NCBI GenBank assembly: GCA_038142525.1
Contig: JAYQKE010000015.1
Span: 62,001-126,000, forward strand
Length of the DNA: 64,000 bases
Source: CAJQHK01 sp038142525
Lineage (GTDB): Bacteria > Pseudomonadota > Alphaproteobacteria > Rickettsiales > UBA1997
Direction of reading: 5' to 3'
Under the pieces are notes generated by a model, which saw only the letters and a program-made list of their open reading frames with translations, was not told where the DNA came from and made no database searches. Shown piece after piece: positions 1 through 9,357 of this stretch. The translations under genes and the position numbers were made by a program. Every line of letters starts with the position of its first letter. Positions within the stretch are counted from its first letter, which is position 1.

Positions 1-15
1 TTTTTTGTCATCAAA

Positions 16-969
16 TTATAATAATTTTTCTCTTTCTTTTCTCATCTTAGCAAAATCATCGCCAGCATGATAAGAGGAGCGAGTCAGAGGACTGGCAGAG
101 ACCATTAAAAATCCCTTACTATAGGCCATTTTTTCATAATATTTAAATTCATCAGGATGAACATATCTTTTAACTGGCGCATGACGCATTGTAGGGCGTA
201 AATATTGACCAATAGTAATAAAATCAACATCCGCGGATCGTAAATCATCCATCACTTGCAAAACTTCTTCTTTCTTCTCGCCAAGACCAACCATCATACC
301 AGATTTGGTAAAAATCATTGGATCAATCTCTTTAACTTTTTTCAGAAGAGATAAAGAATGAAAATATCTTGAACCAGGACGAATAGTGTGATAGAGCCCG
401 GGAACAGTTTCAATATTATGATTAAAAACATCGGGTTTAGCCTTTGTCACCTTTTCAATCGCACCATCTTTTCTAAGAAAATCTGGGGTTAAAATTTCAA
501 TTGTAACCTTAGGATTTGTTTTTCTAATTTTGGTAATTGACTGCACAAAATGCTCGGCTCCACCATCTTCCAAATCATCACGATCAACTGAAGTAATTAC
601 AATATGATTTAGATCCAACTTGCCAACTGCATTAGCCAAATTTTCTGGTTCCTTGGGATCTAATTTATTAGGTTTGCCAGTATCAATATTACAAAAAGAA
701 CAAGCTCTGGTGCAAATTGATCCCAAAATCATGACAGTTGCATGTTTTTGCGACCAACATTCACCAATATTAGGGCAAGCGACCTCTTCACAAACTGTGT
801 TCAGATTTGAAGAACGCATAAGATCGCGCGTTTCCTTAAAGCCAGCTGAAACTGGAGCCTTAACTCTAATCCAATCAGGCTTTCTAAGCATTGTTTCTTT
901 CGGATCACTCTTGGCAAAACCAAGCATATCCTTATTATCATTAATTCTATTTGTTGTCTTTTCTTCCAT
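16..969 (-). CDS. lipA: lipoyl synthase
   Basis: Radical-SAM enzyme that inserts two sulfurs into protein-bound octanoyl groups to make lipoate for the 2-oxoacid dehydrogenases. Both iron-sulfur sites are visible: the auxiliary-cluster cysteines C60, C65 and C71 (in CEEVACPNIGECW) and the radical-SAM CxxxCxxC at C86, C90 and C93 (CTRACSFC). The C-terminal RSSYHAGD serine motif that ligates the auxiliary cluster is also present. At 317 residues it is full length for the family. The frame is intact. It is transcribed away from the next gene across an 87-bp AT-rich gap. In many alphaproteobacteria lipA is next to a ratA/coq10-like gene; here that gene lies about 35 kb away, which suggests rearrangement. 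Confidence 0.97.
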   Translation of the reverse strand: MEEKTTNRINDNKDMLGFAKSDPKETMLRKPDWIRVKAPVSAGFKETRDLMRSSNLNTVCEEVACPNIGECWSQKHATVMILGSICTRACSFCNIDTGKPNKLDPKEPENLANAVGKLDLNHIVITSVDRDDLEDGGAEHFVQSITKIRKTNPKVTIEILTPDFLRKDGAIEKVTKAKPDVFNHNIETVPGLYHTIRPGSRYFHSLSLLKKVKEIDPMIFTKSGMMVGLGEKKEEVLQVMDDLRSADVDFITIGQYLRPTMRHAPVKRYVHPDEFKYYEKMAYSKGFLMVSASPLTRSSYHAGDDFAKMRKEREKLL

Positions 970-1056
970 CTAGTTAACTAAATAATTTAATTGAATTTTT
1001 AAAAGATATTAATGATAATAGCTTTTTTGTAAAGTTTAAATTTTAATTTTTAGAAA

Positions 1057-1260
1057 ATGGCAGAAGGTAAACAAAGTAAAAACGCTCGTAAAAATAAACA
1101 AGTAGCTGTAAAAAAGAAGTTTGATGGTAAAGAAATTGATCCAATTTTCTATTATGGTGTTCATGCTGGTCATGGTAAATATGTCTCAGCAAAATTTGCT
1201 GGCACTAGCAATCTAGTTTGCGATAAAAGTGGCAAGCCTGTAATTTGGGATCAAGTTTAA
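1057..1260 (+). CDS. small basic protein of unknown function
   Basis: A 67-residue protein I do not recognise. The first 25 residues are lysine/arginine-rich (KNARKNKQVAVKKKF) and probably unstructured; the rest is a compact, aromatic-rich segment (DPIFYYGVHAGHGKYVSAKF) with a single cysteine. There is no signal peptide or membrane segment. It ends 10 bp before the hydrolase start, so the two are probably co-transcribed. The ordered C-terminal half and operonic placement support a real gene; function cannot be inferred. Confidence 0.7.
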   Translation: MAEGKQSKNARKNKQVAVKKKFDGKEIDPIFYYGVHAGHGKYVSAKFAGTSNLVCDKSGKPVIWDQV

Positions 1261-1270
1261 TTAAAGCTTA

Positions 1271-2032
1271 ATGCCTGAAGTAATAATCACCGGTCCAGCT
1301 GGTAAAATTGAGGGTCGATATCATCAAAATAAAGATATCAAGGCCCCAGTCGCTCTAGTGTTACACCCTCACCCACTTCATGGTGGTACCATGAATAACA
1401 AAATCACTTATCATCTTTTTAAAAGCTTTGTTGATAATGGCTTTTCAGTGCTTCGTATTAATTTTCGTGGAGTTGGAAAATCTGAAGGAACTTTTAATGA
1501 TGGTGTTGGTGAATTACAAGATGTCACCGCTGCTCTTAATTGGCTTCATAATAAAAATATGGAGGCTTCGCTTTTCTGGCTAGCAGGCTTTTCTTTTGGC
1601 TCTTGGGTTGGTTTACAAGCTATTATGAGAAGACCAGATATTGAAAGATATATTCTTGTTGCACCACCAGCTTCTAAATATAATTTTAATTTTATCGTTC
1701 CCTGCTCTGCCTCTGGTATGATCATTCAGGGAACTGCTGATGATATTTCGCTAGAGAAAGATTCTGCTAAAATCGCTGATAAATTAAATCTTCGTGAAGA
1801 GGCTGAAATTAAATATAATATTGTTCCAGATGCTGATCACTTTTTTACCAAACATTTATCCGAATTTGATCGCTTAGTTGATGAATATGTCAAGGAAAGT
1901 ATGTTGGAAGATTCTGGTAAGGTTAGAAAAGTAAAAAGAGATCGTAGAAGAAGGAGGAGAAAGAAAAAAGATACGCCATTAACTAGGTCAGAACAATATC
2001 GCTCTCCTATTAAACCATTATCCTCTTTATAA
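1271..2032 (+). CDS. alpha/beta hydrolase, cytoplasmic
   Basis: Serine hydrolase of the alpha/beta fold, close to the COG2945-type predicted hydrolases. The oxyanion region HPHPLHGGTM is near residue 32, the nucleophile elbow is GFSFGS (GxSxG) near residue 115, an acid is likely in GTADD near 156, and the catalytic histidine is in DADHFF near 190. No signal peptide is present, so it is probably cytosolic. After the fold comes a 35-residue, strongly basic tail (RDRRRRRRKKKD) that the family does not usually carry and that could bind nucleic acid or membrane. Substrate unknown. Confidence 0.85.
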   Translation: MPEVIITGPAGKIEGRYHQNKDIKAPVALVLHPHPLHGGTMNNKITYHLFKSFVDNGFSVLRINFRGVGKSEGTFNDGVGELQDVTAALNWLHNKNMEASLFWLAGFSFGSWVGLQAIMRRPDIERYILVAPPASKYNFNFIVPCSASGMIIQGTADDISLEKDSAKIADKLNLREEAEIKYNIVPDADHFFTKHLSEFDRLVDEYVKESMLEDSGKVRKVKRDRRRRRRKKKDTPLTRSEQYRSPIKPLSSL

Positions 2033-2041
2033 AATTTACAT

Positions 2042-2066
2042 ATAGCCAGCTAAGTTAACTGGCTAT
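2042..2066. terminator. convergent hairpin between hydrolase and folC
   Basis: Perfect 8-bp inverted repeat ATAGCCAG/CTGGCTAT with a 9-nt loop (CTAAGTTAA). It begins 9 bp after the hydrolase stop and overlaps the folC stop codon, so it could terminate both convergent units. There is no strong T-run on the plus side. Its inner sequence belongs to a short motif that recurs at other gene ends in this window. Confidence 0.45.
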
Positions 2067-3368
2067 GTCTAATGTCTCTTGCTAAATAAAGAGATCCAGC
2101 AATGATAATTCTGCAAGATTTATCGGATTTTTTGGCTAAAAAATCAATCGCATCTGATAAATTTTCAGCAACTTCATTTGGAATATTAATTATTTTTTTA
2201 ACAATAATATCAGCATCTTCAGGATTTGGCTCACCAGCAACTCTAATTGCATAAATAAAATCAATCATATTTTCAAAAAAAAAAAAAACTCTTCACGAGC
2301 TTTACCCTTTGTAAATCCAACAATCAAATAATTATCTCTTTCTATATTATTAACCTCATCAATCATAATTTTCTCCTCCAGCCATCTTGCCAAAGCATAA
2401 AAACCAGCGATATTATGGGCACCATCAAGCCAAATTTCAGCATTTTTTCCTAAATTTGGATGAGAAATATTAATTTTTTCTAACCGACCTGGATTTTTAA
2501 CCTCTTTTAAAGCATTTTTAATATTATCTTCACTGATTTGAAATTTATTGGGATAAAATTCTTCTAAAGTAAAAATTACAGCAATAGCAAGTGAAGCATT
2601 AATATATTGATGCTCCCCCTCTAAGGAAGGTTTTGGCAGATTTTGCCAAAGAATCTCCCTCTTACTAAAATATCTAAAATCAAAAGAATCATCTTCATTA
2701 ATTTCAATAGTAAAATCCTGATCAAAATGCTTTAAAATATTACCTATCTCTAAAGATCTAAGCTCAATAACCTTGCCAGCATCTAATGTTTGAGGAGCAA
2801 TAATTGCTGGAATATTTGCTCGCATAATATGAGATTTTTCACTAGCGATTGTCGCGATTGTTTGACCCAAAAATTCTTCATGATCAAAAGAAATTGGAGT
2901 AATGATAGATAATATTTTATTATCAATAGCATTTGTTGGATCAATTCGACCGCCCATTCCAGTTTCAATCAAACAAATATCGGCTTCATTTCTTGAAAAG
3001 GCTAAAATAGCGGCAATTATCATGGCATCTGAAAAAGTCAGATTAATATTTTCTGATTTTAGGCGAATTTCTTCTAAAATTTGATAAAGATAATTATCAG
3101 ATATTTCTTCTCCAGCAATAATAATTCTTTCATTACAACGATGAATATGAGGTGAAATATGACTATGAATTTTATAATTTGCTGAGGTAAAAATTGCTTG
3201 CAAAAATGCAATGGTTGAAGCCTTTCCATTAGTTCCTGCAACATGAATTACTGGCGGTAAGGATTTTTCAGGATTATCAAGATTATTTAAAACTCTCCTA
3301 ATGTCATCAAGGTCATTTCTATTATAATTGCTTAAATTTGGCTTAGGCCAATGTGGCATATCCACCAT
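2050..3368 (-). pseudogene. folC: folylpolyglutamate/dihydrofolate synthase, frame broken at an A14 run
   Basis: Mur-ligase-family enzyme that adds glutamate to folates and makes dihydrofolate. The N-terminus has the MPHWPKP start region and the ATP loop HVAGTNGKAS near residue 42; GGRIDPTN and LDGAHN follow. The frame runs from 3368 to 2265, then changes at an uninterrupted run of 14 A (2275-2288, T on the coding strand); the last ~72 residues, including RVAGEPNP, lie in the next frame down to 2050. Twelve or fifteen bases in the run would give one protein of about 440 residues. A sequencing indel or transcriptional slippage is more likely than true loss, since both flanking frames are well conserved. 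Confidence 0.9.
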
Positions 3369-3535
3369 AATATCAAAATATTTTATTTTTTCAGAGGTTC
3401 CTTTAAAGATAAGAAATAGTATGAGTTTATTTTTTAAGTAAATTTTAATATTTTTACAAGAAAAATTTGTTGATAAATAATAAATCCTAATCTAGGATCT
3501 AGGGTTTTACTTTCTAAATTACAGAATATAATTAT

Positions 3536-3931
3536 ATGAATTATTACGAAATTGTCCTTTTAATGAGAAAGGATTTAACTGCTGAAAATATAGATTTACT
3601 ATTTGAGGATATTGAAAAAATTCTTGCTAATAATAAATCTGAGATAATCCTTAGAGAATATTGGGGTTTAAGACTTCTGGCTTATAAGATAAATAAGAGC
3701 TCTAAAGCTCATTATGTTATGCTAAAGGTAAAAGCCGACAATAAAACTGTAAAGGAGGTTGAAAAATTTGCCAAATATAATGAAGATATTGTTAGAAATA
3801 AAATCTTTAATTCTGATGACAATAAAGAGAGATCTCGTTTATTCATATCCGTTAAGGCCTCTGATAAAAAATCTGACAGAAAGGAAACTGATTTAGATTC
3901 AAAAATAGCAGCAATTAATATCGCAAGTTAA
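3536..3931 (+). CDS. rpsF: 30S ribosomal protein S6
   Basis: Small-subunit protein that pairs with S18 on the 16S central domain. The N-terminus MNYYEIVLLMRKDLT and the segment GLRLLAYKINKSSKAHYVMLKVKA, described here by its core LAYKINK, are typical; a charged tail takes it to 131 residues. It is first in the rpsF-rpsR-rplI operon, with 6 bp to rpsR. The upstream gap (3480-3530) holds a small palindrome TCCTAATCTAGGA followed by CTAGGG, which could be part of a leader or promoter, but I do not see a convincing S6:S18 autoregulatory fold. Confidence 0.97.
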   Translation: MNYYEIVLLMRKDLTAENIDLLFEDIEKILANNKSEIILREYWGLRLLAYKINKSSKAHYVMLKVKADNKTVKEVEKFAKYNEDIVRNKIFNSDDNKERSRLFISVKASDKKSDRKETDLDSKIAAINIAS

Positions 3932-3937
3932 TAAATT

Positions 3938-4222
3938 ATGACAGATAATAAAAACGAAGATAATTTTTTAAAAATATCACTAATTAACCAAAATGTTAGG
4001 TTAAGGAAAAGAAAATCATGCCCTCTAGCAAATATTCCAGATGAAGATATTAACTATAAAAATGTTGATTTACTATCAAAATTCATTTCCGATAGAGGCA
4101 AAATGTTATCTACTAGAATTACTGCCGTTAGCAGAAAGAAACAAAAGAAGCTTGCCAATGCCATTAAAAATGCCCGCCAGCTATCTTTATTGTCCCCTGT
4201 AAAAAAAATTAATGTTGAATAA
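3938..4222 (+). CDS. rpsR: 30S ribosomal protein S18
   Basis: S18 binds 16S rRNA with S6. The conserved core is clear: RKSCPLANI, INYKNVDLLSKFISDRGKM and TRITAVSRKKQKKLANAI, ending in ARQLSLL. About 20 extra residues precede the core compared with the usual ~75-residue protein, so the true start might be internal, although no other methionine lies before the core. It is 6 bp after rpsF and 9 bp before rplI. Confidence 0.97.
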   Translation: MTDNKNEDNFLKISLINQNVRLRKRKSCPLANIPDEDINYKNVDLLSKFISDRGKMLSTRITAVSRKKQKKLANAIKNARQLSLLSPVKKINVE

Positions 4223-4231
4223 TTAAAAGAT

Positions 4232-4762
4232 ATGCAAGTAATTTTAACCTCAAAAATTAAAAATCTTGGTGAAGTTGGTGATATTATAGAAGTAAAACCC
4301 GGATATGCTAAAAATTTTCTATTTCCTAGAAAAAAAGCTATATATAACTCGCCAATTAACAAAAAAGAATTTGATAGTAAGAAACAAGATATAGAAAAAA
4401 AAGAATCTGAACTATTATCATTTGCCAATCAAAATAGAGAAAAACTTAATAATAAGGAAGTAGTGATAATTGAAAACGCTTCTGATGATGGTAGATTATA
4501 TGGATCAGTTAATGCTGGAACAATTATATCTAAATTGAAAGATTTTACTGGCACTTCTCTAACAAAATCTGACATTAAAATTGAAAAACCAATTAAAGAA
4601 ATTGGAATTTATAATGTTAAAGTTAGTCTGCATGGTGATGTTTCTATCAATATTTCTTTAATAGTAACCAGAAATGAGTTGGAAATTAAAGCTTTAAAAG
4701 AATCTTTAAAAAATAACAAAGAAAAAGAAGTCGAAGAAGAGTCGCAGACAGAATCTGAATAA
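4232..4762 (+). CDS. rplI: 50S ribosomal protein L9
   Basis: Large-subunit protein at the base of the L1 stalk. The N-terminal domain carries the L9 signature (GDIIEVKPGYAKNFLFPRK), followed by the connecting helix and the C-terminal domain (GRLYGSV...LHGDVSINISLIV). An acidic, lysine/glutamate tail (KEVEEESQTESE) extends it to 176 residues, longer than the usual ~150. It is the last gene of the rpsF operon; the recurring 3' motif (4804-4822) follows 42 bp after the stop. Confidence 0.97.
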   Translation: MQVILTSKIKNLGEVGDIIEVKPGYAKNFLFPRKKAIYNSPINKKEFDSKKQDIEKKESELLSFANQNREKLNNKEVVIIENASDDGRLYGSVNAGTIISKLKDFTGTSLTKSDIKIEKPIKEIGIYNVKVSLHGDVSINISLIVTRNELEIKALKESLKNNKEKEVEEESQTESE

Positions 4763-4803
4763 TTATTATGCCATTCCTATCTTTATTAGAAGATATATTC
4801 AAA

Positions 4804-4822
4804 CTTAACTTAGTTGACTACA
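4804..4822 (+). repeat. dispersed 3'-end motif, copy after rplI
   Basis: Short motif CTTAACTTAGTTGACTACA between rplI and tRNA-Met. Close matches to the consensus [C/G]TTAA[C/T]TTAGTTGNCTA[C/T]A occur at 2041-2059 (minus), 7387-7405 (minus), 12278-12296 (plus) and 24971-24988 (plus), and a looser one at 33885-33903, each next to a gene's 3' end. Its role is not known; a transcript-end element is one reading. Confidence 0.4.
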
Positions 4823-4859
4823 ATATATTGAATTAGGAATTGATATTATTACTTAATCT

Positions 4860-4935
4860 GGCGAAGTAGCTCAGTCGGTAGAGCGACGGGATCATAATCC
4901 GTTGGTCGGGGGTTCAAATCCCTCCTTCGCTACCA
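4860..4935 (+). tRNA. tRNA with CAU anticodon (tRNA-Met, possibly tRNA-Ile2)
   Basis: A complete cloverleaf can be drawn: acceptor GGCGAAG/CTTCGCT (7 bp, first pair a G-U wobble), D stem GCTC/GAGC, anticodon stem ACGGG/TCCGT with loop ATCATAA (anticodon CAT), T stem GGGGG/CCCTC with loop TTCAAAT, discriminator A and an encoded CCA. The paired acceptor end argues against an initiator. CAU also serves lysidine-modified tRNA-Ile, which cannot be excluded without knowing the rest of the tRNA set. It lies 15 bp before the PfkB gene. Confidence 0.93.
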
Positions 4936-4950
4936 ATCAAAATCTAATTA

Positions 4951-5963
4951 ATGAACAAAAAATATCTAGTTTCAGCTCTAGGCAATGCCATTGTTGATAC
5001 TTTAATCTTAACTGATGATAATTTTCTCCTAGAAAATTCTATTGCTAAAGGTTCGATGACTCTAATCGACCAAGATATGGCAAATAAATTATCAAACTTA
5101 GAATATCAAAAAATATCTTCAGGAGGATCGGTTTGTAATACAGTTGCTACTATATCTGCTTTAGGTGAAAAATGTTCATTTTTAGGAAAGGTTGGAGATG
5201 ATAAATTTGGTCAAATCTTTACAAACCACCTTCAAGAATCTAATTGTGATTTCAAATCGCAATGTTCTGATATAGCAAATTCTACCTCAAAATCATTTAT
5301 CCTAGTTTCAAAAGAAGATGGAGAAAGAACTATGATGACTTATCTTGGAAAATCATCAGAAATTGACCATATTAATAATAATGAAATTATTGAAGAGTCA
5401 AAAATATTATATATTGAAGGTTATTTGTGGGATAAAAAAGAAACGATTAATGTCCTTAATAATATTATAATTGACGCCAAAAAAAATAACATTTCTACAG
5501 CTTTTACATTATCTGATAGTTTTTGTGTTTCGCGTCATAAAAATGACTTTTTAAACTTAATAAAAAATATTGATGTTTTATTTGCTAATGAGGATGAAAT
5601 TAAAATATTAATGGATATTGAAAATTCAGTTTTAAAACAAGAGAAACTTAATAATATTTTTAATATTAACCCAGATGTTAAGTTAATTATTACTAGGTCA
5701 GAAAAGGGATGTTTAATTGTAACGCAGGATAATTTAGAAAAAATTGAAACTGATATTATTGATAATGTAATTGATAGCACTGGCGCTGGAGATGCCTTTG
5801 CAAAGCAGGATTTTTATTTGCTATGTCCAAAAATTTTGATCTCAAAAAAAATGCTAAAATAGGAAATTTTCTGGCATCTAAAATAATACAAAAAATTGGT
5901 GCTAGATTTGACGATGCTGAAATTAAGAAAATTAAAAAAGAATTATGTCAATTTGGAATATAG
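4951..5963 (+). pseudogene. PfkB-family sugar/nucleoside kinase, frameshifted near the C-terminus
   Basis: Ribokinase-like kinase of the adenosine-kinase type. The substrate region SSGGSVCNTVATISALG is near residue 56 and the ATP/catalytic signature DSTGAGDAFA is near residue 275. Just after it (about 5803-5812) the frame is lost and stops at 5862; the expected continuation (GFLFAMSKNFDLKKN...) is intact one frame over and runs to a TAG at 5961-5963, overlapping the murF start by 19 bp. A change of one missing or two extra bases would restore about 337 residues. Substrate is not determinable; adenosine or a sugar is likely. Confidence 0.85.
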
Positions 5964-7361
5964 AGGATATTAGAGCGACTTTAGATTCAGAGATTATAAG
6001 CGATAATGTCAAGGAAGATATCAATATTGATTTAGTAGAAATTGACAGTAGAAGGGTAAAAAAAAATACACTTTTTATTTGTATTAAAGGTGATAATAAT
6101 GATGGTCATAATTTTATAGAAAAGGCTTTTGAAAAAGGTCTTGCTATTATTTTAGCAAGTGAAGTAGCAGAAGAATTTTCTAATGATCCTAGAATAATAT
6201 TAGTAAAAGATGGCTTAAATTGTCTTAATAAATTGGCAATTTTTGCCAGAGCAAGAAGTAAAGCTAAAATAATAGCAATTACCGGTAGCGTTGGCAAAAC
6301 TACAACAAAAGATATCTGCTCTTTTATTTTATCTAAAATATCTAATTGCTACTCAACCTATGGTAATTTTAATAATCATTTTGGTGTTCCAATAACATTA
6401 GCTAATTTAGTTGAAGATATTGATTTTGCTGTTATTGAAGTGGGCATGAATCATGCAAAAGAGATAGAATATTTATCAAAAATGATTAGACCAGATATCG
6501 CTGTCATTACAACAGTTAATTCAGCACATATTGGAAATTTTTCCAATGAAACTGAAATTGCTAAAGCTAAATCTGAAATTTTCATCGGCCTCAAAGAAGA
6601 TGGTTATGCTATTATAAATAGAGATAATCAATATTATGATTTTCTAAAAAATGAAGCTCTACAATTAAATATTCCTGAAGAACATATTATTGGTTTTGGT
6701 TTTGATGAGACTAGTGATATTAGAATTACTTCCATAGAAGATATAAAAAACCAATTATCGTCAAAAATTTCAGTTCTTTTCAATAAGGAAAGAGATAATA
6801 TCAGCTATGAGATTAATACAATTCATCAAGGTGTAATTTTAAATTCTCTAATTGTAATCGCTATTTTAAGAATTCTTGAAATTGATGTTAATGAGGCAAG
6901 TAGATTATTTGCTGATATAGAATTAAGAAATGGCAGAGGAAATATAGTAAAAACTTCTAAAAATAATTTAAATCTTACCATAATTGATGATAGCTATAAC
7001 GCTAATCCAAGTTCGACTTTAGCTGCCATTGATTATCTTAATGATATCAAAAAAATAAATAATAAAAATAATGTCACCATAATTTTAGGTGATATGTTTG
7101 AACTTGGTGATCAAGAAATAGCAGAACATATTAAAATTGGTAAAAATTTAGCAAATTCCCATATCGATAAAATTTTACTGGTGGGTGATTTAATGAAAAA
7201 TATCGATAAAGAATCTTTTAATAAAGAAATATTTTACTTTGATAATTCTGATCAAGCAAACTGAAAATATTCATTCTATAATAAATAATGGTGACATTAT
7301 ATTAGTTAAAGGCTCAAGAGGGATGCAGATGGAAAAAATAATTGAAAAAATAAAAAAATAA
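5945..7361 (+). pseudogene. murF: UDP-MurNAc-tripeptide:D-Ala-D-Ala ligase, frameshifted near the C-terminus
   Basis: Mur ligase that adds D-Ala-D-Ala to the peptidoglycan precursor. Visible are the N-terminal substrate segment IDSRRVKKNTLFICIKGDNNDGH, here named by its core DSRRV, the P-loop ITGSVGKTTTKD near residue 115, YGNFNNHFGVP, EVGMNHAKEI and DDSYNANPSS. The frame stops at 7264 after SDQAN; one base fewer in the AAA at about 7256 restores SDQATENIHSIINNGD and a further 30 residues ending at 7361 (ILVKGSRGMQMEKIIEKI, the normal MurF end). Murein synthesis needs this gene, so a sequence error or slippage is more likely than loss. Confidence 0.93.
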
Positions 7362-7386
7362 GGACTGCAACCAACCAAGCTATAGT

Positions 7387-7405
7387 TATAGCCAACTAAA
7401 TTAAG
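7387..7405 (-). repeat. dispersed 3'-end motif, copy after murF
   Basis: Reverse-strand copy (CTTAATTTAGTTGGCTATA) in the 115-bp gap between murF and the first IS. On this strand the preceding bases (AATGCAAG) match the end of the IS630-type gene at about 12270-12287, so this spot may also be the relic of an IS630 right end. No coding sequence is supported in 7362-7476. Confidence 0.35.
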
Positions 7406-7476
7406 CTTGCATTTCTTGCGCCAGGAGAATAAAATTCTGGCAAAAACTATGCCAGTTCCATATTCTAATGATTTAA

Positions 7477-8827
7477 GGAACCTCTGAAAAACCAATTATC
7501 TAATTTATAGATTTGAAACTGTTTAATTTTGTTATTTTTGCCAAAGTTTAGCAAAGTTATTTTATAAAATTTTGTTTGAATTTATTTGATAAAAATAGCC
7601 AGAAAAGCTTGATTTATCTAGCTTTTTTGCTTATTATTGATATATTAAATTCAAATAAAATATATAATTATGGCAACCCAGCAATCATTTTTTTCATTAG
7701 CAATTTCTGGTAGAAAATTAAGAGCGGAGAAGTTTCTTAATCAAATGACGGATATTATTCCATGGCAAAGATTGATTGATAAGATAGAGCCTTTTTATCC
7801 TAATGGTACTAGTGATTACGGTGGCAGGAAGGTGACAGATTTATTATTAATATTTAAGATTCATTTGTTACAGCAGTGGTTTGGTCTTAGTGATCCAGCT
7901 ATGGAGGATGCTATATATGATAGAATAAGTTTTCAAAAATTCTTAAATATTGATATTGGTATTGATAATGTTCCGGATGAGACTGTGATATTGAGATTCC
8001 GTCATTTATTGGAAAAGCATAATTTATCGTCGATTATATTTAACGAGGTAAATTCATATCTTGAAGAGAATGATCTTTTGTTGAAGGAGGGTACGATAAC
8101 TGATGCGACATTAATATCTGCTCCAACTAGTACAAAAAACAAGAAGAGGAAAAGGGACCAAGAGATGTCTTCTACCAAGAAAGGGAAGAATTATTATTTT
8201 GGCATGAAGTCTCATATTGGTGTGCAAACTAAGGGTAAGCCAATTATTCATTCTATTGTCACGACGACAGCTAAAGATCATGATTCTACTAAAACAGAGG
8301 AGTTATTACATGGTGATGAAACTTCTTTATTTGGTGACAAGGCCTATGATGATAAGGCAATAAAAAGATTTTGTAGGAATCACAATATATTTTATGGTAT
8401 AACCAATAGAGCTAAATCTAACAAAAAACTTTCAAATAAGCAAAAAAAGAGGAATAAACAATTTTCATCAGTTCGAGCTAAAGTTGAACATCCATTTCAA
8501 ATTATAAAGCATCTTTGGGGCTATAGAAAGGTTAGATATAATGGTTTACAAAAGAATACTAATCAATTACAAATGCTATCATCCCTTGCTAATCTCTATA
8601 TGGTTAGAAAAATACTACCAAATACAGCGTAACAAGGGATAAATGTGTCTAATTTAGCCAAAAATGGTAAAATTAGACAAGAAACTAGAGAAATTACCAC
8701 AAATAATGCCTAAATTTGGATAAAGATTGTTAATTTTTAACAAAATTAGAATCTTTATCCAAATTATAAAAATTTTTTCTGAAAAATGAAAAAATAGACA
8801 AAATTAAATAGGAAAATCAGAGGTTCC
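7477..8827 (+). mobile_element. complete IS5-family element, type A, copy 1
   Basis: Bounded by inverted repeats GGAACCTCTGA (7477) and TCAGAGGTTCC (ending 8827). It carries one transposase gene. Compared with the copies at 20311-21662 and 41749-43100 it lacks one base in the 3' non-coding end (ATTAGAATC against ATTAGCAATC, near 8750). The flanks do not match each other: the left side is murF intergenic DNA and the right side is the interior of a type-B IS5 element, so a deletion or recombination followed insertion. Confidence 0.92.
7670..8632 (+). CDS. IS5-family transposase (type A, copy 1)
   Basis: A 320-residue DDE transposase, identical in predicted sequence to the copies at 20507-21469 and 41942-42904. 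Catalytic acids are visible as D145 (TDATLIS), D223 (GDKAYD) and E273 (VEHPFQ), the IS5 arrangement. The N-terminal DUF772-like part contains GLSDPAMEDAIYDR. The frame is intact, so it is probably active or was so recently. Confidence 0.95.
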   Translation: MATQQSFFSLAISGRKLRAEKFLNQMTDIIPWQRLIDKIEPFYPNGTSDYGGRKVTDLLLIFKIHLLQQWFGLSDPAMEDAIYDRISFQKFLNIDIGIDNVPDETVILRFRHLLEKHNLSSIIFNEVNSYLEENDLLLKEGTITDATLISAPTSTKNKKRKRDQEMSSTKKGKNYYFGMKSHIGVQTKGKPIIHSIVTTTAKDHDSTKTEELLHGDETSLFGDKAYDDKAIKRFCRNHNIFYGITNRAKSNKKLSNKQKKRNKQFSSVRAKVEHPFQIIKHLWGYRKVRYNGLQKNTNQLQMLSSLANLYMVRKILPNTA

Positions 8828-9354
8828 TATGGTAACGGATTGTGATAAATTTTCTGGAGATAAGGGTTATGATTCTAAAGGAAATAGAGATATCTTACGA
8901 AAAAAAGGCATCAAAACCAGATTGATGTATAAAAAGCCAAAAGGAAAACCCATGACCAAATGGCAAAAAAGATTTAATAAAGCTGTATCAAAAAGAAGAT
9001 TTATTGTTGAACAATCTTTTGGAACTCTAAAAAGAAGATTTAAATTCAATAAAGCTTCTTATTTTACAACAAAAAAAGTAAATGCTCAATTTACTCTAAA
9101 AGCTATTTGTTTAAATCTACTCAAAGCAGTTAATAAAATAAAAGCATTGGTGCCACCAAAACAACTGGAATTAGGATAATTGTGTCCAAAATCCACAAAA
9201 CAACAAAGAATACCACAAAAACACCGAAATAACCAATATTTTTGCCAATAATTGTCAAAAATATCAAAAAATACAGTTTTTTTCCAAAAATTTCCTTCAA
9301 AAAAATATTCTGAAGGAAAATTAGAGAAAAATCAATGATTTATGCAAAGGTCTT
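8828..9354 (+). mobile_element. 3' fragment of IS5-family element, type B
   Basis: Corresponds to the 3' part of the element at 17767-19139. It begins at TATGGTAACGG, exactly against the right end of the type-A element, and finishes with the type-B terminal repeat TATGCAAAGGTCTT. The 5' half is absent. The residual frame at 8829-9179 encodes the last 116 residues of the transposase, including GDKGYD and the E region VEQSFGTLKRRF, and unlike the copy at 17.9 kb it lacks the 7-bp deletion. Not expressible as a functional transposase. Confidence 0.9.
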
Positions 9355-9357
9355 TTA

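Noticed and set aside
620..973. 117-residue frame on the plus strand
   Set aside because: It lies entirely opposite lipA and has no motif; an antisense shadow.
3480..3535. S6:S18 leader autoregulatory RNA before rpsF
   Set aside because: A small palindrome is present but not the paired stems and bulge expected for that leader, so it was not called.
4054..4428. 124-residue minus-strand frame across rpsR/rplI
   Set aside because: Antisense to two conserved ribosomal protein genes; composition follows their complement.
4860..4935. Initiator tRNA
   Set aside because: The first acceptor pair is G-U rather than the unpaired base typical of bacterial initiators, and the anticodon stem lacks the three consecutive G-C pairs.
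7271..7495. 74-residue minus-strand frame after murF
   Set aside because: It starts inside the IS terminal repeat and overlaps the displaced murF C-terminus; no recognised domain.
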